A DNA stretch of 35,292 nt from Clostridia bacterium (GTDB lineage: Bacteria; Bacillota; Clostridia; Christensenellales; Aristaeellaceae). The notes beneath the pieces are model-generated. The model did not search any database. It saw only the letters and a list, made by a program, of their open reading frames with translations, and was not told the DNA's origin. This document shows positions 17,033 through 24,318 of the stretch, in pieces. The stretch is taken from NCBI GenBank assembly GCA_017509255.1, contig JAFWQA010000057.1, forward strand, positions 1-35,292, read 5' to 3'. How positions within the stretch are numbered: position 1 is the first letter of the stretch; every line of letters begins with the position of its first letter. A program made the position numbers and the translations under genes.

Positions 17033-17147
17033 CATCGTTGGTATCAAATCTCCGCCAGCCCCGGCAAGAGATTGAGACACATCGTGCCGCATGCGACCAT
17101 CATGCTGGTACAACCCGCTGGAACAACAGTCCGAGGAGGAATTTCCT

Positions 17148-17579
17148 TTGAATACTTTCATGCCGAAGGCCGCTGACATCGAGCGCAAGTGGTATGTCGT
17201 GGATGCTGAGGGCCAGGTGCTGGGCCGCGTCGCCAGCCAGGTCGCGAACATCCTGCGCGGCAAGAACAAGCCCATCTACACCCCTCACACCGATACCGGT
17301 GACTTTGTCATCGTCATCAACGCCGCTAAGCTGGTGCTGACCGGAAAGAAACTGGATCAGAAGAAATACTATCATCACAGCGGCTACGCGGGTGGACTGA
17401 AGGAGACCAAGTATCGCAGACTGATGGCCGAGAAGCCGGAGTTTGCGCTCCGCCACGCGGTGGTCGGAATGCTGCCGAAGGGGCCCCTGGGCCGGCAGAT
17501 GGCGAAGAAGCTGAAGGTCTATGCCGGTGCCGAGCACGAGCATGAGGCCCAGAAGCCTGAGAAGTACGAGCTGATCTGA
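17148..17579 (+). CDS. rplM: 50S ribosomal protein L13
   Basis: 143 residues from TTG 17148, chosen because GAGGAGG (17133-17139) is eight bases upstream and the protein then begins MNTFMPKA as in Firmicutes L13. Family signatures visible: [35 protein letters not shown], and the C-terminal [16 protein letters not shown]13 is an early-assembling protein of the large subunit. It is followed after 28 bases by rpsI, the classic two-gene operon. Normal length for the family. Confidence 0.97.
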   Translation: MNTFMPKAADIERKWYVVDAEGQVLGRVASQVANILRGKNKPIYTPHTDTGDFVIVINAAKLVLTGKKLDQKKYYHHSGYAGGLKETKYRRLMAEKPEFALRHAVVGMLPKGPLGRQMAKKLKVYAGAEHEHEAQKPEKYELI

Positions 17580-17607
17580 TTGATATCCGGAAAGGAGAGC
17601 GACAAAC

Positions 17608-17997
17608 ATGGCGAAGGTTGAATACAGCGCGGTCGGCCGCCGGAAGAAGGCAGTAGCTCGCGTGCGTCTCGTTCCCGGCGACGGCAAGGTTGTTGTGAAC
17701 AAGCGCGATATCGATGACTATTTCGGGCTGGAGACTCTGAAGATGACGATCCGTCAGCCCCTGAACGTGACCAACACGACGAACTTCGACGTGATGGTGA
17801 ACGTCAACGGCGGCGGCATTGCCGGCCAAGCCGGTGCCATCCGGCACGGCATCTCCCGCGCCCTGTGCAAGGCGAACCCCGAGTTGCGCGAGGTCCTCAA
17901 GAAGAACGGCTTCCTGACCCGCGATCCGCGCATGAAGGAGCGCAAGAAGTACGGCCTCAAAGCTGCGAGACGTGCTCCTCAGTTCAGCAAGCGCTGA
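17608..17997 (+). CDS. rpsI: 30S ribosomal protein S9
   Basis: 129 residues; ATG 17608 with GGAAAGGAG upstream. S9 signatures: [16 protein letters not shown] at the N terminus, [18 protein letters not shown] in the middle, and the basic tail ending in APQFSKR that reaches the ribosomal P site. The product looks complete. The last 16 codons (from 17950) use AGA, CGT, CCT and AGC, whereas a second copy of the same coding tail at 19454-19503 uses CGC, CCC and TCG. This suggests the present 3' end was supplied by an integrated element and the original end displaced. Terminator at 18017-18054. Confidence 0.97.
   Translation: MAKVEYSAVGRRKKAVARVRLVPGDGKVVVNKRDIDDYFGLETLKMTIRQPLNVTNTTNFDVMVNVNGGGIAGQAGAIRHGISRALCKANPELREVLKKNGFLTRDPRMKERKKYGLKAARRAPQFSKR
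17948..17957 (+). other. Candidate left attachment core in rpsI
   Basis: AGTACGGCCT occurs here and again at 19454-19463. It marks the upstream limit of similarity between the rpsI 3' end and its downstream duplicate. Assignment as a recombination core is inference. Confidence 0.45.
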
Positions 17998-18016
17998 TCG
18001 GAATATCAGAATAGTC

Positions 18017-18054
18017 AAAAGTCCCGGAAACTCAACAGTTTCCGGGACTTTTCT
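18017..18054 (+). terminator. Rho-independent terminator after rpsI
   Basis: 16-bp perfect stem AAAAGTCCCGGAAACT (18017-18032) / AGTTTCCGGGACTTTT (18037-18052). Symmetric, so it may work in both directions. Confidence 0.93.
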
Positions 18055-18055
18055 G

Positions 18056-18084
18056 TTGACAGGGGACGGCGGGTGTGGTATCTT
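18056..18084 (+). promoter_or_regulatory. Promoter for the alpha/beta hydrolase leader
   Basis: TTGACA (18056-18061) and TATCTT (18079-18084), 17-base spacer, starting immediately after the rpsI terminator. Confidence 0.7.
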
Positions 18085-18096
18085 GCATGTGGAAAT

Positions 18097-18290
18097 GATC
18101 TGCGCAAGCAGATCGGAAAGGATCAAAACCGATGATTCAGAAATCTATCGTCAGATAACTGAATAGAGGCACAGAGCATGTTGGAGGGGCGTGCCTCTCG
18201 GGTTTTGTGCACCGTTTTTGAGTAACTTTCGAATAGTGGGAACCGCAGGACGCAGCCACAGACGGGAGCTGCTTCGCTGCGGTATTTTTA
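18097..18290 (+). promoter_or_regulatory. Structured 5' leader of unknown class (possible attenuator or riboswitch)
   Basis: About 280 transcribed bases precede the coding start. Four consecutive hairpins can be read. First, GATCTGC-GCAA-GCAGATC (18097-18114) with a GNRA tetraloop. Second, ATTCAG..CTGAAT (18135-18164) enclosing ATCT/AGAT. Third, AGAGGCAC (18165-18172) / GTGCCTCT (18191-18198). Fourth, ACCGCAG (18242-18248) / CTGCGGT (18277-18283) with an inner GCAGC/GCTGC stem, followed by a T-rich tract as in a terminator. No known riboswitch consensus was recognised by eye. Confidence 0.5.
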
Positions 18291-18368
18291 TGCTCTTTTT
18301 CGGAAACAGACTGATTTCGAAACTGCGATGAAAATACATTCAAACAACTAACATTAGGAGAAAAAATC

Positions 18369-19349
18369 ATGAAAGAAGAAATCAAGGAAAAACTGGAAAC
18401 CGCCGCTGTGGTCGTCTTCTCCCCGGTCCTGGCGCTGGCCAATGGTGTCGTGACGGCGATCAACCGGAAATATATTAAAAAACCGCTGGGGCAGTTTATC
18501 GAAGTCGATGGACACAGAATGAGCGTCCTGGTGACCGGCCAGGGGGACCGCACGATCGTGTTCCTGCCGGGACTGAGCCGGACCTGCCCGATCCTGGATT
18601 TTAAGCCGCTGTTCACCCAACTGAAGGATCGGTTCAAAATCGTGGTCCCCGAAAAGTTTGGATATGGTCAGAGCGACGTTGTGAGAGAAAACCGGGATTA
18701 TGAGACCATCGTGGAACAGTACCGGAAAGCGCTGTCTGTCCTGCAGATCAAGCCGCCGTACATCCTGTGCGCCCATTCGCTGAGCGGACACGACGTGGAG
18801 ATCTGGGCGCAGAAGTATCCGGAAGAAGTGGAGGCGTTTATCGGGATCGACGCGAACATAGCCAACTGCCCGGAGATCAATTTCAATTATGATCGACTGT
18901 GGTGGGAGGATAGATTCCTCGAGCGGTTTTACAGCATCACGGGATACGTCCGTACCGCCGACCTGTACGGACTCGACAAAGCGCTTACCAAAAAAGAGGT
19001 GCGCATCCTGAAAGAGCTGGAGGTCAGAAACACCGGCAACTATGACGTCTACAGTGAAGAAAAAAATTACCTGGCGGCGCATGCGCTGATCAACAGCAGG
19101 CCGATGCCGACCCAGCCGACCCTGCAGTTCGTAGACACGCCCGAATGGTATAAAGACGGCGTTGCCCAACCCCATGAAAAGGGCGAGTGGGATGATTACG
19201 AGATCGCCTGGGTCAAAGCCCATGAGGATTTTGCCGCCGCCTCGCTCAACGGGAAAGTGCTCTACTACACCAGCGGCCATGTCATGCATCACTACGACTA
19301 CGTCAAAATGGCAGGAGAGATCAAAGAATTCTTAAACGCGGAGAAATGA
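18369..19349 (+). CDS. Alpha/beta hydrolase, membrane-associated
   Basis: 326 residues; ATG 18369 with AGGAG upstream. A hydrophobic N-terminal stretch (AAVVVFSPVLALANGVV) could anchor the protein. Alpha/beta hydrolase features: an oxyanion region with FLPGLSRT, a KFGYGQSD turn, and the nucleophile elbow AHSLSG with Ser, where the usual first Gly of G-x-S-x-G is Ala and the last is Ser followed by Gly. A late histidine lies in SGHVMHHYD. Substrate unknown. The gene stands alone between two copies of the rpsI 3' end, behind its own promoter and leader, so it is likely cargo of an integrated element. Slightly lower GC and more AAA/GAA codons than the ribosomal genes nearby support transfer. Confidence 0.8.
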   Translation: MKEEIKEKLETAAVVVFSPVLALANGVVTAINRKYIKKPLGQFIEVDGHRMSVLVTGQGDRTIVFLPGLSRTCPILDFKPLFTQLKDRFKIVVPEKFGYGQSDVVRENRDYETIVEQYRKALSVLQIKPPYILCAHSLSGHDVEIWAQKYPEEVEAFIGIDANIANCPEINFNYDRLWWEDRFLERFYSITGYVRTADLYGLDKALTKKEVRILKELEVRNTGNYDVYSEEKNYLAAHALINSRPMPTQPTLQFVDTPEWYKDGVAQPHEKGEWDDYEIAWVKAHEDFAAASLNGKVLYYTSGHVMHHYDYVKMAGEIKEFLNAEK

Positions 19350-19453
19350 AGGGTAAAAACAAGATTTCGTCAGTAGTTAATGAGTGAGGGAACTGAGGAT
19401 GTCTAAGTTCGAAAACTAAGTAAATACAAGGGTTTCGGGCAACAAGGCGGGAG

Positions 19454-19503
19454 AGTACGGCCTGAAGGCTGCCCGCCGCGCGCCCCAGTTCTCGAAGCGC
19501 TGA
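19454..19503 (+). pseudogene. Displaced rpsI 3'-end fragment (candidate right att site)
   Basis: Encodes [15 protein letters not shown] and a stop, exactly the S9 C terminus, with no ribosomal sequence before the Tyr codon. Over the last 48 bases it differs from the intact rpsI at 11 positions, all synonymous. The G/C-ending codons match the rest of the chromosome better than the present rpsI tail does. A terminator follows at 19531. Confidence 0.8.
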
Positions 19504-19530
19504 GAACCCGCATTTTACAAGGCTTTTCGA

Positions 19531-19563
19531 CCCCTGGCTGTTGCAGCAGCCAGGGGTTTTCAG
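19531..19563 (+). terminator. Terminator after the rpsI fragment
   Basis: CCCCTGGCTG (19531-19540) / CAGCCAGGGG (19547-19556), then TTTTCAGTTCT. Probably the original rpsI operon terminator. Confidence 0.9.
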
Positions 19564-19624
19564 TTCTATGCATCCGGATCGTTGCAAAACGATTTGCTTG
19601 GTCTTTCTGCTGAAAATCCTTGTG

Positions 19625-20242
19625 TCACAAGGGTTGTGACGTTTTTTCAGCCTTGCAAATCCTGCAAAAACGCATTGACTGCGTTATGCATGTTTGCTTA
19701 TGTTTACCCTGCCATTTGTCATAGGTCTGTGCTTTTTCTTTTGGAACTTGTATAACTGATAATCCATGCTTTCTGCAGATTTCATCGCTGAGCCGTGCGA
19801 GATCTTTTCCGGATCCCTTCACATCGCGATATTTATGCCGGCCTTCCAGGTCGGTGGAACATATGAGGATGTGATTGTGGACATGATGCTTATCAATGTG
19901 TGTGGCGACGACGTAGGCATAACGATCACCAGTGATGCCCCTTGCCAGTTCCATTCCGACTGCGTTCGCTTCTTCCGGAGTAATCTCTCCGGGTTTGAAA
20001 GCCTGCCGGACATGATAGGCGATCACCTCATTTGCGTTTGACCGGCCTGTCCTGCTCTGGTATTCACTGCGACAGAGCATGAATTCATCCGCAGCGGCCT
20101 GTGGCGAGCAGGCGTGGGATGAAATCAGTAATCCATGGTCGGTCTTATCCGGATTCGTGATGTAATCCAGGCGTGCTGTGATGCACTGTCGCGCCGTTTT
20201 TCCTTTGTTGATGTGAATGGACATGATTCTTGTTGTTGCCAA
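19625..20242 (-). pseudogene. Relaxase (MobA/VirD2-like), C-terminally truncated
   Basis: 205 residues from TTG 20242, chosen because GGAGG lies eight bases upstream and the protein then begins ATTRIMSIHINKGKT as in Firmicutes relaxases. The relaxase nicks oriT and pilots DNA in conjugal mobilisation. Visible: LDYITNPDKT with candidate catalytic Tyr27, and the metal-binding histidine cluster THIDKHHVHNHIL (His115, 120, 122, 124). The match ends at about residue 180. The last 25 residues (CITQSMRFCRICKAEKTSQP...) are encoded by the 75-bp repeat at 19628-19702. Full-length relatives are usually over 400 residues, so the linker and C-terminal part are missing. It is downstream of mobC on the same strand and convergent with the alpha/beta hydrolase gene. 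Confidence 0.88.
19628..19702 (+). repeat. 75-bp interspersed repeat, copy 1
   Basis: Begins CAAGGGTTGTGACG and matches 33834-33908 at about nine of every ten positions, in the same orientation. It replaces the distal part of the relaxase gene. Confidence 0.85.
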
Positions 20243-20274
20243 TGCTATTTCCTCCAAGGCGTTTTGCTACAAAG

Positions 20275-20301
20275 CGGCAGCCTGGATTGGACAGGCTGCC
20301 G
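20275..20301. other. Hairpin between mobC and the relaxase gene
   Basis: Perfect 10-bp inverted repeat CGGCAGCCTG (20275-20284) / CAGGCTGCCG (20292-20301) with a seven-base loop. The position fits either an attenuator or an oriT inverted repeat; no nick-site consensus was confirmed. Confidence 0.5.
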
Positions 20302-20314
20302 CCGGAGATCGTTG

Positions 20315-20656
20315 CTAGTTCATACGGTTCAGACTTTGGAGAATCTGAGTCAAGGTTTTTTGAATCTCGTTCTGTTTTTCGAGTATTTCATCTATCTCTG
20401 TATCATAGATGGATCCCCGTCTGTGAAGGCGTTCTGCGATCTGATTTACGTTGTTCCCCAGGTATCCAATCAGCCGTGTGGCCTGACGCAGCTCTGGCAA
20501 ATCCAATTTCAGGATGTACCCGTTCAGCGCCATTGTGCGGACATATGCCGATCGGTTCGTCATACCCGCTTTTTGCATCTTGTTGTGAATCAGGACGTCT
20601 TCTGCAGGCGACGCCTTGAAACCATAGAAAACGGTCTTCTTTTCTTTCCTGGACAT
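20315..20656 (-). CDS. mobC: Mobilisation relaxosome protein MobC
   Basis: 113 residues from ATG 20656, with AGGAGC upstream. The N-terminal half is ribbon-helix-helix-like (ASPAEDVLIHNKMQKAG, then TNRSAYVRTMALNG). The family hallmark LGNNVNQIAER (about residues 68-78) and a C-terminal amphipathic helix follow. MobC proteins bind near oriT and help the relaxase reach the nick site. It lies 72 bases upstream of the truncated relaxase gene, with a hairpin between them. Complete and of normal length, but without a working relaxase the module could only serve another element in trans. Confidence 0.87.
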   Translation of the reverse strand: MSRKEKKTVFYGFKASPAEDVLIHNKMQKAGMTNRSAYVRTMALNGYILKLDLPELRQATRLIGYLGNNVNQIAERLHRRGSIYDTEIDEILEKQNEIQKTLTQILQSLNRMN

Positions 20657-20722
20657 TTTTCTTTGCTCCTGACGATGCGGTTCGTGATAACAATCCTAAT
20701 AATCCTAAAAAGTGCGAAGAAA

Positions 20723-22240
20723 TCATTCGTCTTCCAATGCCAACGGATTGAAATAGATCAAACTTGTTGGTGGTCTGCCGGTGCCGCTGTATGGGGTTGC
20801 TTCGATTCGGATATACCCATGACATTCAAGCAAATCCAGCACCGGATCCAGTTCCCTCACGTCGCGGAAGTACCGTCCTCTGCATCTTTGATACAAGTCT
20901 GACCTGCTGATACGGGAAATCCTGCCTCTTCGAAGCCTGGAGACTACGTGCATGGCTTTCTCGACCGTTTCATCGGCGCCAAGTACCGAATACGCGTACT
21001 GAGCCTGCGCAAAGGCATATACACCGATTTGGATTGCATTCTCGATCATACGCTGATCGATATGTTCTGCCTCACTGCAGGAAGCATGAAGCAATCCGGC
21101 AATTCGCAGGATCAGGCCGATGAATTTGCTTCCCCACTCCCTCATATCCCGATGGTCTTTCTGAAGAACGGTTTCCAGGTCCCGGCAGAATTTTTCCATT
21201 CGCTTGACAGCTTCCGGAGAAAGATGCAGGGTGACGGGCTGATTTGCCGGACGATTCAGGAGACCGGTGATCAGACTACGATACGCTTCTTTGATTCCTT
21301 CCGGGATGGGTTCTGACTGGAATGCCTTCGGAATCCCCGTTCCGGAAACATTGATGTAAAGAAGTCTGGCCAGAAACCCCCTTCCGTCCAGCATTCCATC
21401 CCGCATAATCTCACCCAGGACACTGGGCTGGGCGCTGATGATCATGGAGAGAGCGGGATGCCGGATGTAGTCAGGTTCACGGTTGATGCGGTCCACGCGG
21501 ATCGTATCACCGCAGATGCCCTTCAGCCACACGTCCAGATTGGGTTTCTTGCTGTAGCGCCCGACGATATTGTCAAACGCACCTCCTTCCGCGGAAATCA
21601 GCGCCATCCGCCCGCCGTTCTCCCGAAGCAGGCGGATCATGGATTCGCTGGTGCAGTCATCGGTGAAGATTTGCATCGGACGAAGGTCCGGTACATCGGC
21701 GAGGTTGTCCTGTGCATGCTGCAGCTCCAGCTCAGTCATCTTGTCATACTTGGTCTCCAACTGTTTTGTCAGACGGTTGATATCCCGCTGGAGCGATTCT
21801 CTCTTCTGACGGGTCTTGCGGATTGTCGGCTTCATTTTCTCGTTGTATTGCTGCTCATAATCTTCAATTGGTGCTGTCATTTCTCGGATTATTGCTGATT
21901 TTCGCGAGCCCGGCGGTGCAATCAGGAATATATAGAGGCTGGTCTGTTCATAGTGACCGATGTTTCCTTCCACCTGAACCTTTCCTTGCAGACAGGCCGC
22001 AAGAACTCCCAGTGTGATGCCGGCGGCCATATCCACCGGAGTTTGGGTGTGAGTAGCTACCGCCTCGACGTAATCCCGAAGCTTCGGCGGAAGGCATTCA
22101 ACTGGAAACGATGGAAGCATGTCAGCAGATGGTTTCAACGGGATGAACGGTTGGAACGGATCATATTGCATAACGGTGTGCGGTGGATATCCTGAGTTGT
22201 TAGCGTTTTTAGCGTTGTTGGTAAGGATATTGGTTGCCAT
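20723..22240 (-). CDS. DUF3987 (YfjI-like) helicase/primase-associated protein
   Basis: 505 residues from ATG 22240, with AAAGGA upstream. A P-loop-like motif LIAPPGSRKSA lies near residues 107-116. The Arg-Lys-Ser form is characteristic of the DUF3987 family, found in plasmids, ICEs and phages and thought to be a RecA/DnaB-like ATPase. A long charged helical segment (about residues 126-180) is followed by LISAEGGAFDNIVGRYS, a Walker-B-like strand, and a winged-helix-like C terminus (SRSDLYQRCRGRYFRDVRELDPVLDLL). A role in element replication or maintenance is inferred. It is upstream of mobC on the same strand with a 66-base gap, probably one mobilisation operon. Confidence 0.8.
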   Translation of the reverse strand: MATNILTNNAKNANNSGYPPHTVMQYDPFQPFIPLKPSADMLPSFPVECLPPKLRDYVEAVATHTQTPVDMAAGITLGVLAACLQGKVQVEGNIGHYEQTSLYIFLIAPPGSRKSAIIREMTAPIEDYEQQYNEKMKPTIRKTRQKRESLQRDINRLTKQLETKYDKMTELELQHAQDNLADVPDLRPMQIFTDDCTSESMIRLLRENGGRMALISAEGGAFDNIVGRYSKKPNLDVWLKGICGDTIRVDRINREPDYIRHPALSMIISAQPSVLGEIMRDGMLDGRGFLARLLYINVSGTGIPKAFQSEPIPEGIKEAYRSLITGLLNRPANQPVTLHLSPEAVKRMEKFCRDLETVLQKDHRDMREWGSKFIGLILRIAGLLHASCSEAEHIDQRMIENAIQIGVYAFAQAQYAYSVLGADETVEKAMHVVSRLRRGRISRISRSDLYQRCRGRYFRDVRELDPVLDLLECHGYIRIEATPYSGTGRPPTSLIYFNPLALEDE

Positions 22241-22534
22241 TGTGATTTCCTTTCTTGATTGTGAACATTGGTGTGTGCTGCGGATCAGGCAGATGAATCC
22301 CCATTGGGATGATTCTTGCTTTTCTCTCCTCCTATGCCCTTTTCCCAGATAGAAACCTTGTCTGGCTCACATCCAGTCCCCGGTGGGGCGCTTGCTTCCG
22401 ACGCGGTAAGGTGCTCCGGAATTCAGAAATCCGTTGGTCGGAAGGTCTTGGCGGTGTATATCAGGCAAAGGAGTCAGCTCGATTGTCAAGGTGCTGTGCC
22501 GACCGGTGCTCCTGCCGGCACCTTCACAGTACCG
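22241..22534. other. Non-coding stretch upstream of the DUF3987 gene
   Basis: Contains the ribosome-binding site of the DUF3987 gene and a GC-rich imperfect inverted repeat near 22483-22524 (AAGGTGC..GCACCTT). No convincing coding region was seen. A replication or transfer origin is possible but unsupported. Confidence 0.3.
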
Positions 22535-22586
22535 CAAAAGAAAAAGGCCCGCTTTCATTTGCGCAAGATTGCAATGGAAGCGGGCC
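22535..22586 (-). terminator. Minus-strand terminator without a visible upstream gene
   Basis: GGCCCGCTTTCAT (22546-22558) pairs with ATGGAAGCGGGCC (22574-22586) with one G-T type mismatch. On the minus strand it is followed by a T-rich tract (complement of 22535-22545). No coding gene lies between it and the divergent Xre promoter. Confidence 0.75.
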
Positions 22587-22645
22587 ACTGTGCAGATTCT
22601 TTCAAATATGAAAGCAAAAACGGATGATAAATTGTCGGTGTTCGC

Positions 22646-22674
22646 TTGTAATAGGGAACAATTGTTCGTATAAT
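22646..22674 (+). promoter_or_regulatory. Promoter with embedded palindromic operator for the Xre gene
   Basis: TTGTAA (22646-22651) and TATAAT (22669-22674), 17-base spacer. The spacer holds the perfect 12-bp palindrome GAACAATTGTTC (22656-22667), well placed for repression, most simply by the Xre product itself. Confidence 0.8.
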
Positions 22675-22708
22675 GGCCGTGATGATAACCGAAAAGGAGG
22701 GGCTGCGC

Positions 22709-23535
22709 ATGCATACGTATCTGGGCGGCACGACGGGGGAGCGAATCACGGACCTGATCCTGGAGAACAAAACGTCACAGGCCCGGCTGGCGAAGGCCTT
22801 GCATATCTCCGAGGCAACCATGAGCCGATATATCAGCGGAGCTTCCGAAATCCCCGGCAGCACGCTGATGGCCATCGCCGCGCACTTCGGCGTGACAACC
22901 GATTTTCTGCTGGGCGCGACGGATATTCCTTTCAGAACCAATTATGACCTGGACAGGCTGGGACTGTCGAAAGAGGCGGCGGAGAAGATGCTTGCGGGAG
23001 AGCTGGACATGCATGTTCTGAATACGCTGCTGGCCAACGAGGATTTTGCCATCCTGACGCATCAGATCGCAGCCTATGTGAAGGATACCAACAACGAGTG
23101 CCTCGCCGTGATGAACAAGGTCATGGAAATCGCCGGCGGCGTTGTACAGAAGCACGCGAAGACGCATCCTCTCGACAAGGTAACGCCATTCGGGCTTACC
23201 GGGAGATCCGCGCGCACATGGTCGATCCCAAACTGCCGGATACCGCGGCGATGGAATCCAGCTGGGCCAGGATCCTTTCATATCTCCGGGAAGGCGCTGA
23301 AGACCGGGCCAGGAGGAGCACAAAACTGACCTCAGAAATCATGGAAGGCATTGTTGAGGTGCTGGAAGCGCGCAAGGGAACCTTTGAGCCTCACAGCGTG
23401 ACGCTTCGGGACATTTCCGGTGCGATTGTTAATGTCATAGGGGGGTCTGATTTTCCGGAGGAAGACAAGAAGCAGATTGAAACAATGCTGTGTGAATTAC
23501 TGGAAAAATGTGCCAATGCGAGCGGCAAAGCGTGA
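22709..23535 (+). pseudogene. Xre-family transcriptional regulator, frameshifted near 23180
   Basis: The start is ATG 22709, with AAAGGAGGGG upstream; an upstream ATG overlaps the -10 box. The N-terminal helix-turn-helix is clear: ITDLILENKTSQARLAKALHIS, then SEATMSRYISGASEIPG and LMAIAAHFGVTTDFLLGATD. The first frame reads sensibly to about 23178 and then turns into proline- and arginine-rich noise, ending at 23329. A second frame carries on with NAIRAYREIRAHMVDP to a stop at 23535. One missing base near 23178-23182 explains this; intact length would be about 275 residues. It may be a real inactivation, since the adjoining relaxase is also broken, or a sequencing error. The DNA-binding half is intact and could still repress. 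Confidence 0.75.
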
Positions 23536-23794
23536 TTTCATTCTTCAGGCTTGTCGGATTCTGAACTGGCTGCCTGTTTTGTGCGTGAGTTTCATTGCAA
23601 CATCAGCAGGGATTTGCAAGCCACGAAACGAATTAATTATGGATTGACGGCTGTCGTTTGATCGGACTTTGCGCCAGATACAGATTATTGGAACAAATCG
23701 CTGTGCTGCATCGTCATATTTTATGTAACTTTTTGCCTCCGGACAGTGCCGTTTCCGGTTTTGGGGACATATAGCAGATGAGGGGATGATCTGA

Positions 23795-24299
23795 ATGAAA
23801 CGCAGATGGGCCATTATGCTGGCCGTTGAGATCGCAATTGCGGCTGCAATTCGGCATATGGCGCTGGATTGACCAGAGGAATGAAAGACAAGTGGCTGAA
23901 AGAATGCTCGCTGCTGTGGATCTCGGAGGGCACTCTGAATTGCATGTTTCAGGATCCAGCAGCTGGACGGATCCGCTGAAATACAAGGACGGATATGAGA
24001 TCATGCTGTTCAGTCCAAGCCCCGAACATGAGCAGGATTGGACGCTGCCGGCTTCCTGGGTGCGGGAAAGCCTGCCCGTCGAAGAACTGGCGGAAAGACT
24101 CCAGATACGGCTCGACCCAGAAGATGTGTGGCAAGCCGGTTATTCATCCATGGGAGGAGACCACTGCGACGCCTGGTTTTTCCTGGATTGCCGGGACCCG
24201 GAACTGCCGTTTGAAGAGCGGGAGTATTATCTTGGTTACTGGGATGAATCACGCAAGATGATCTATGTTTACCACGGACATCATCTGTGGGGGATTTGA
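23795..24299 (+). pseudogene. Short exported or anchored protein of unknown family, frameshifted near 23850
   Basis: ATG 23795, with GAGGGG upstream, starts MKRRWAIMLAVEIAIAAAI, a signal-anchor-like segment, but this frame stops at once (ending HMALD). A frame offset by one base continues with WRWIDQRNERQVAERML and runs to 24299. Joining them gives one protein of about 168 residues. An alternative is a shorter protein from an internal ATG near 23904, which would lack the export signal. The C-terminal part (DCRDPELPF, YYLGYWDES, VYHGHHLWGI) is acidic and aromatic; I do not recognise the family. Next gene 20 bases downstream on the same strand, so it may be the first member of the exported-protein array. 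Confidence 0.5.
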
Positions 24300-24318
24300 T
24301 GCGGAAGGAGCGATGACC

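Noticed and set aside
18056-18368. Known riboswitch (THF, ZTP, SAM, c-di-GMP) in the hydrolase leader
   Set aside because: The conserved core sequences of these classes were looked for and not found; left as an unclassified leader.
22367-22714. 115-codon minus-strand frame between the DUF3987 and Xre genes
   Set aside because: Crosses the terminator and the Xre promoter, with no ribosome-binding site or recognisable motif.
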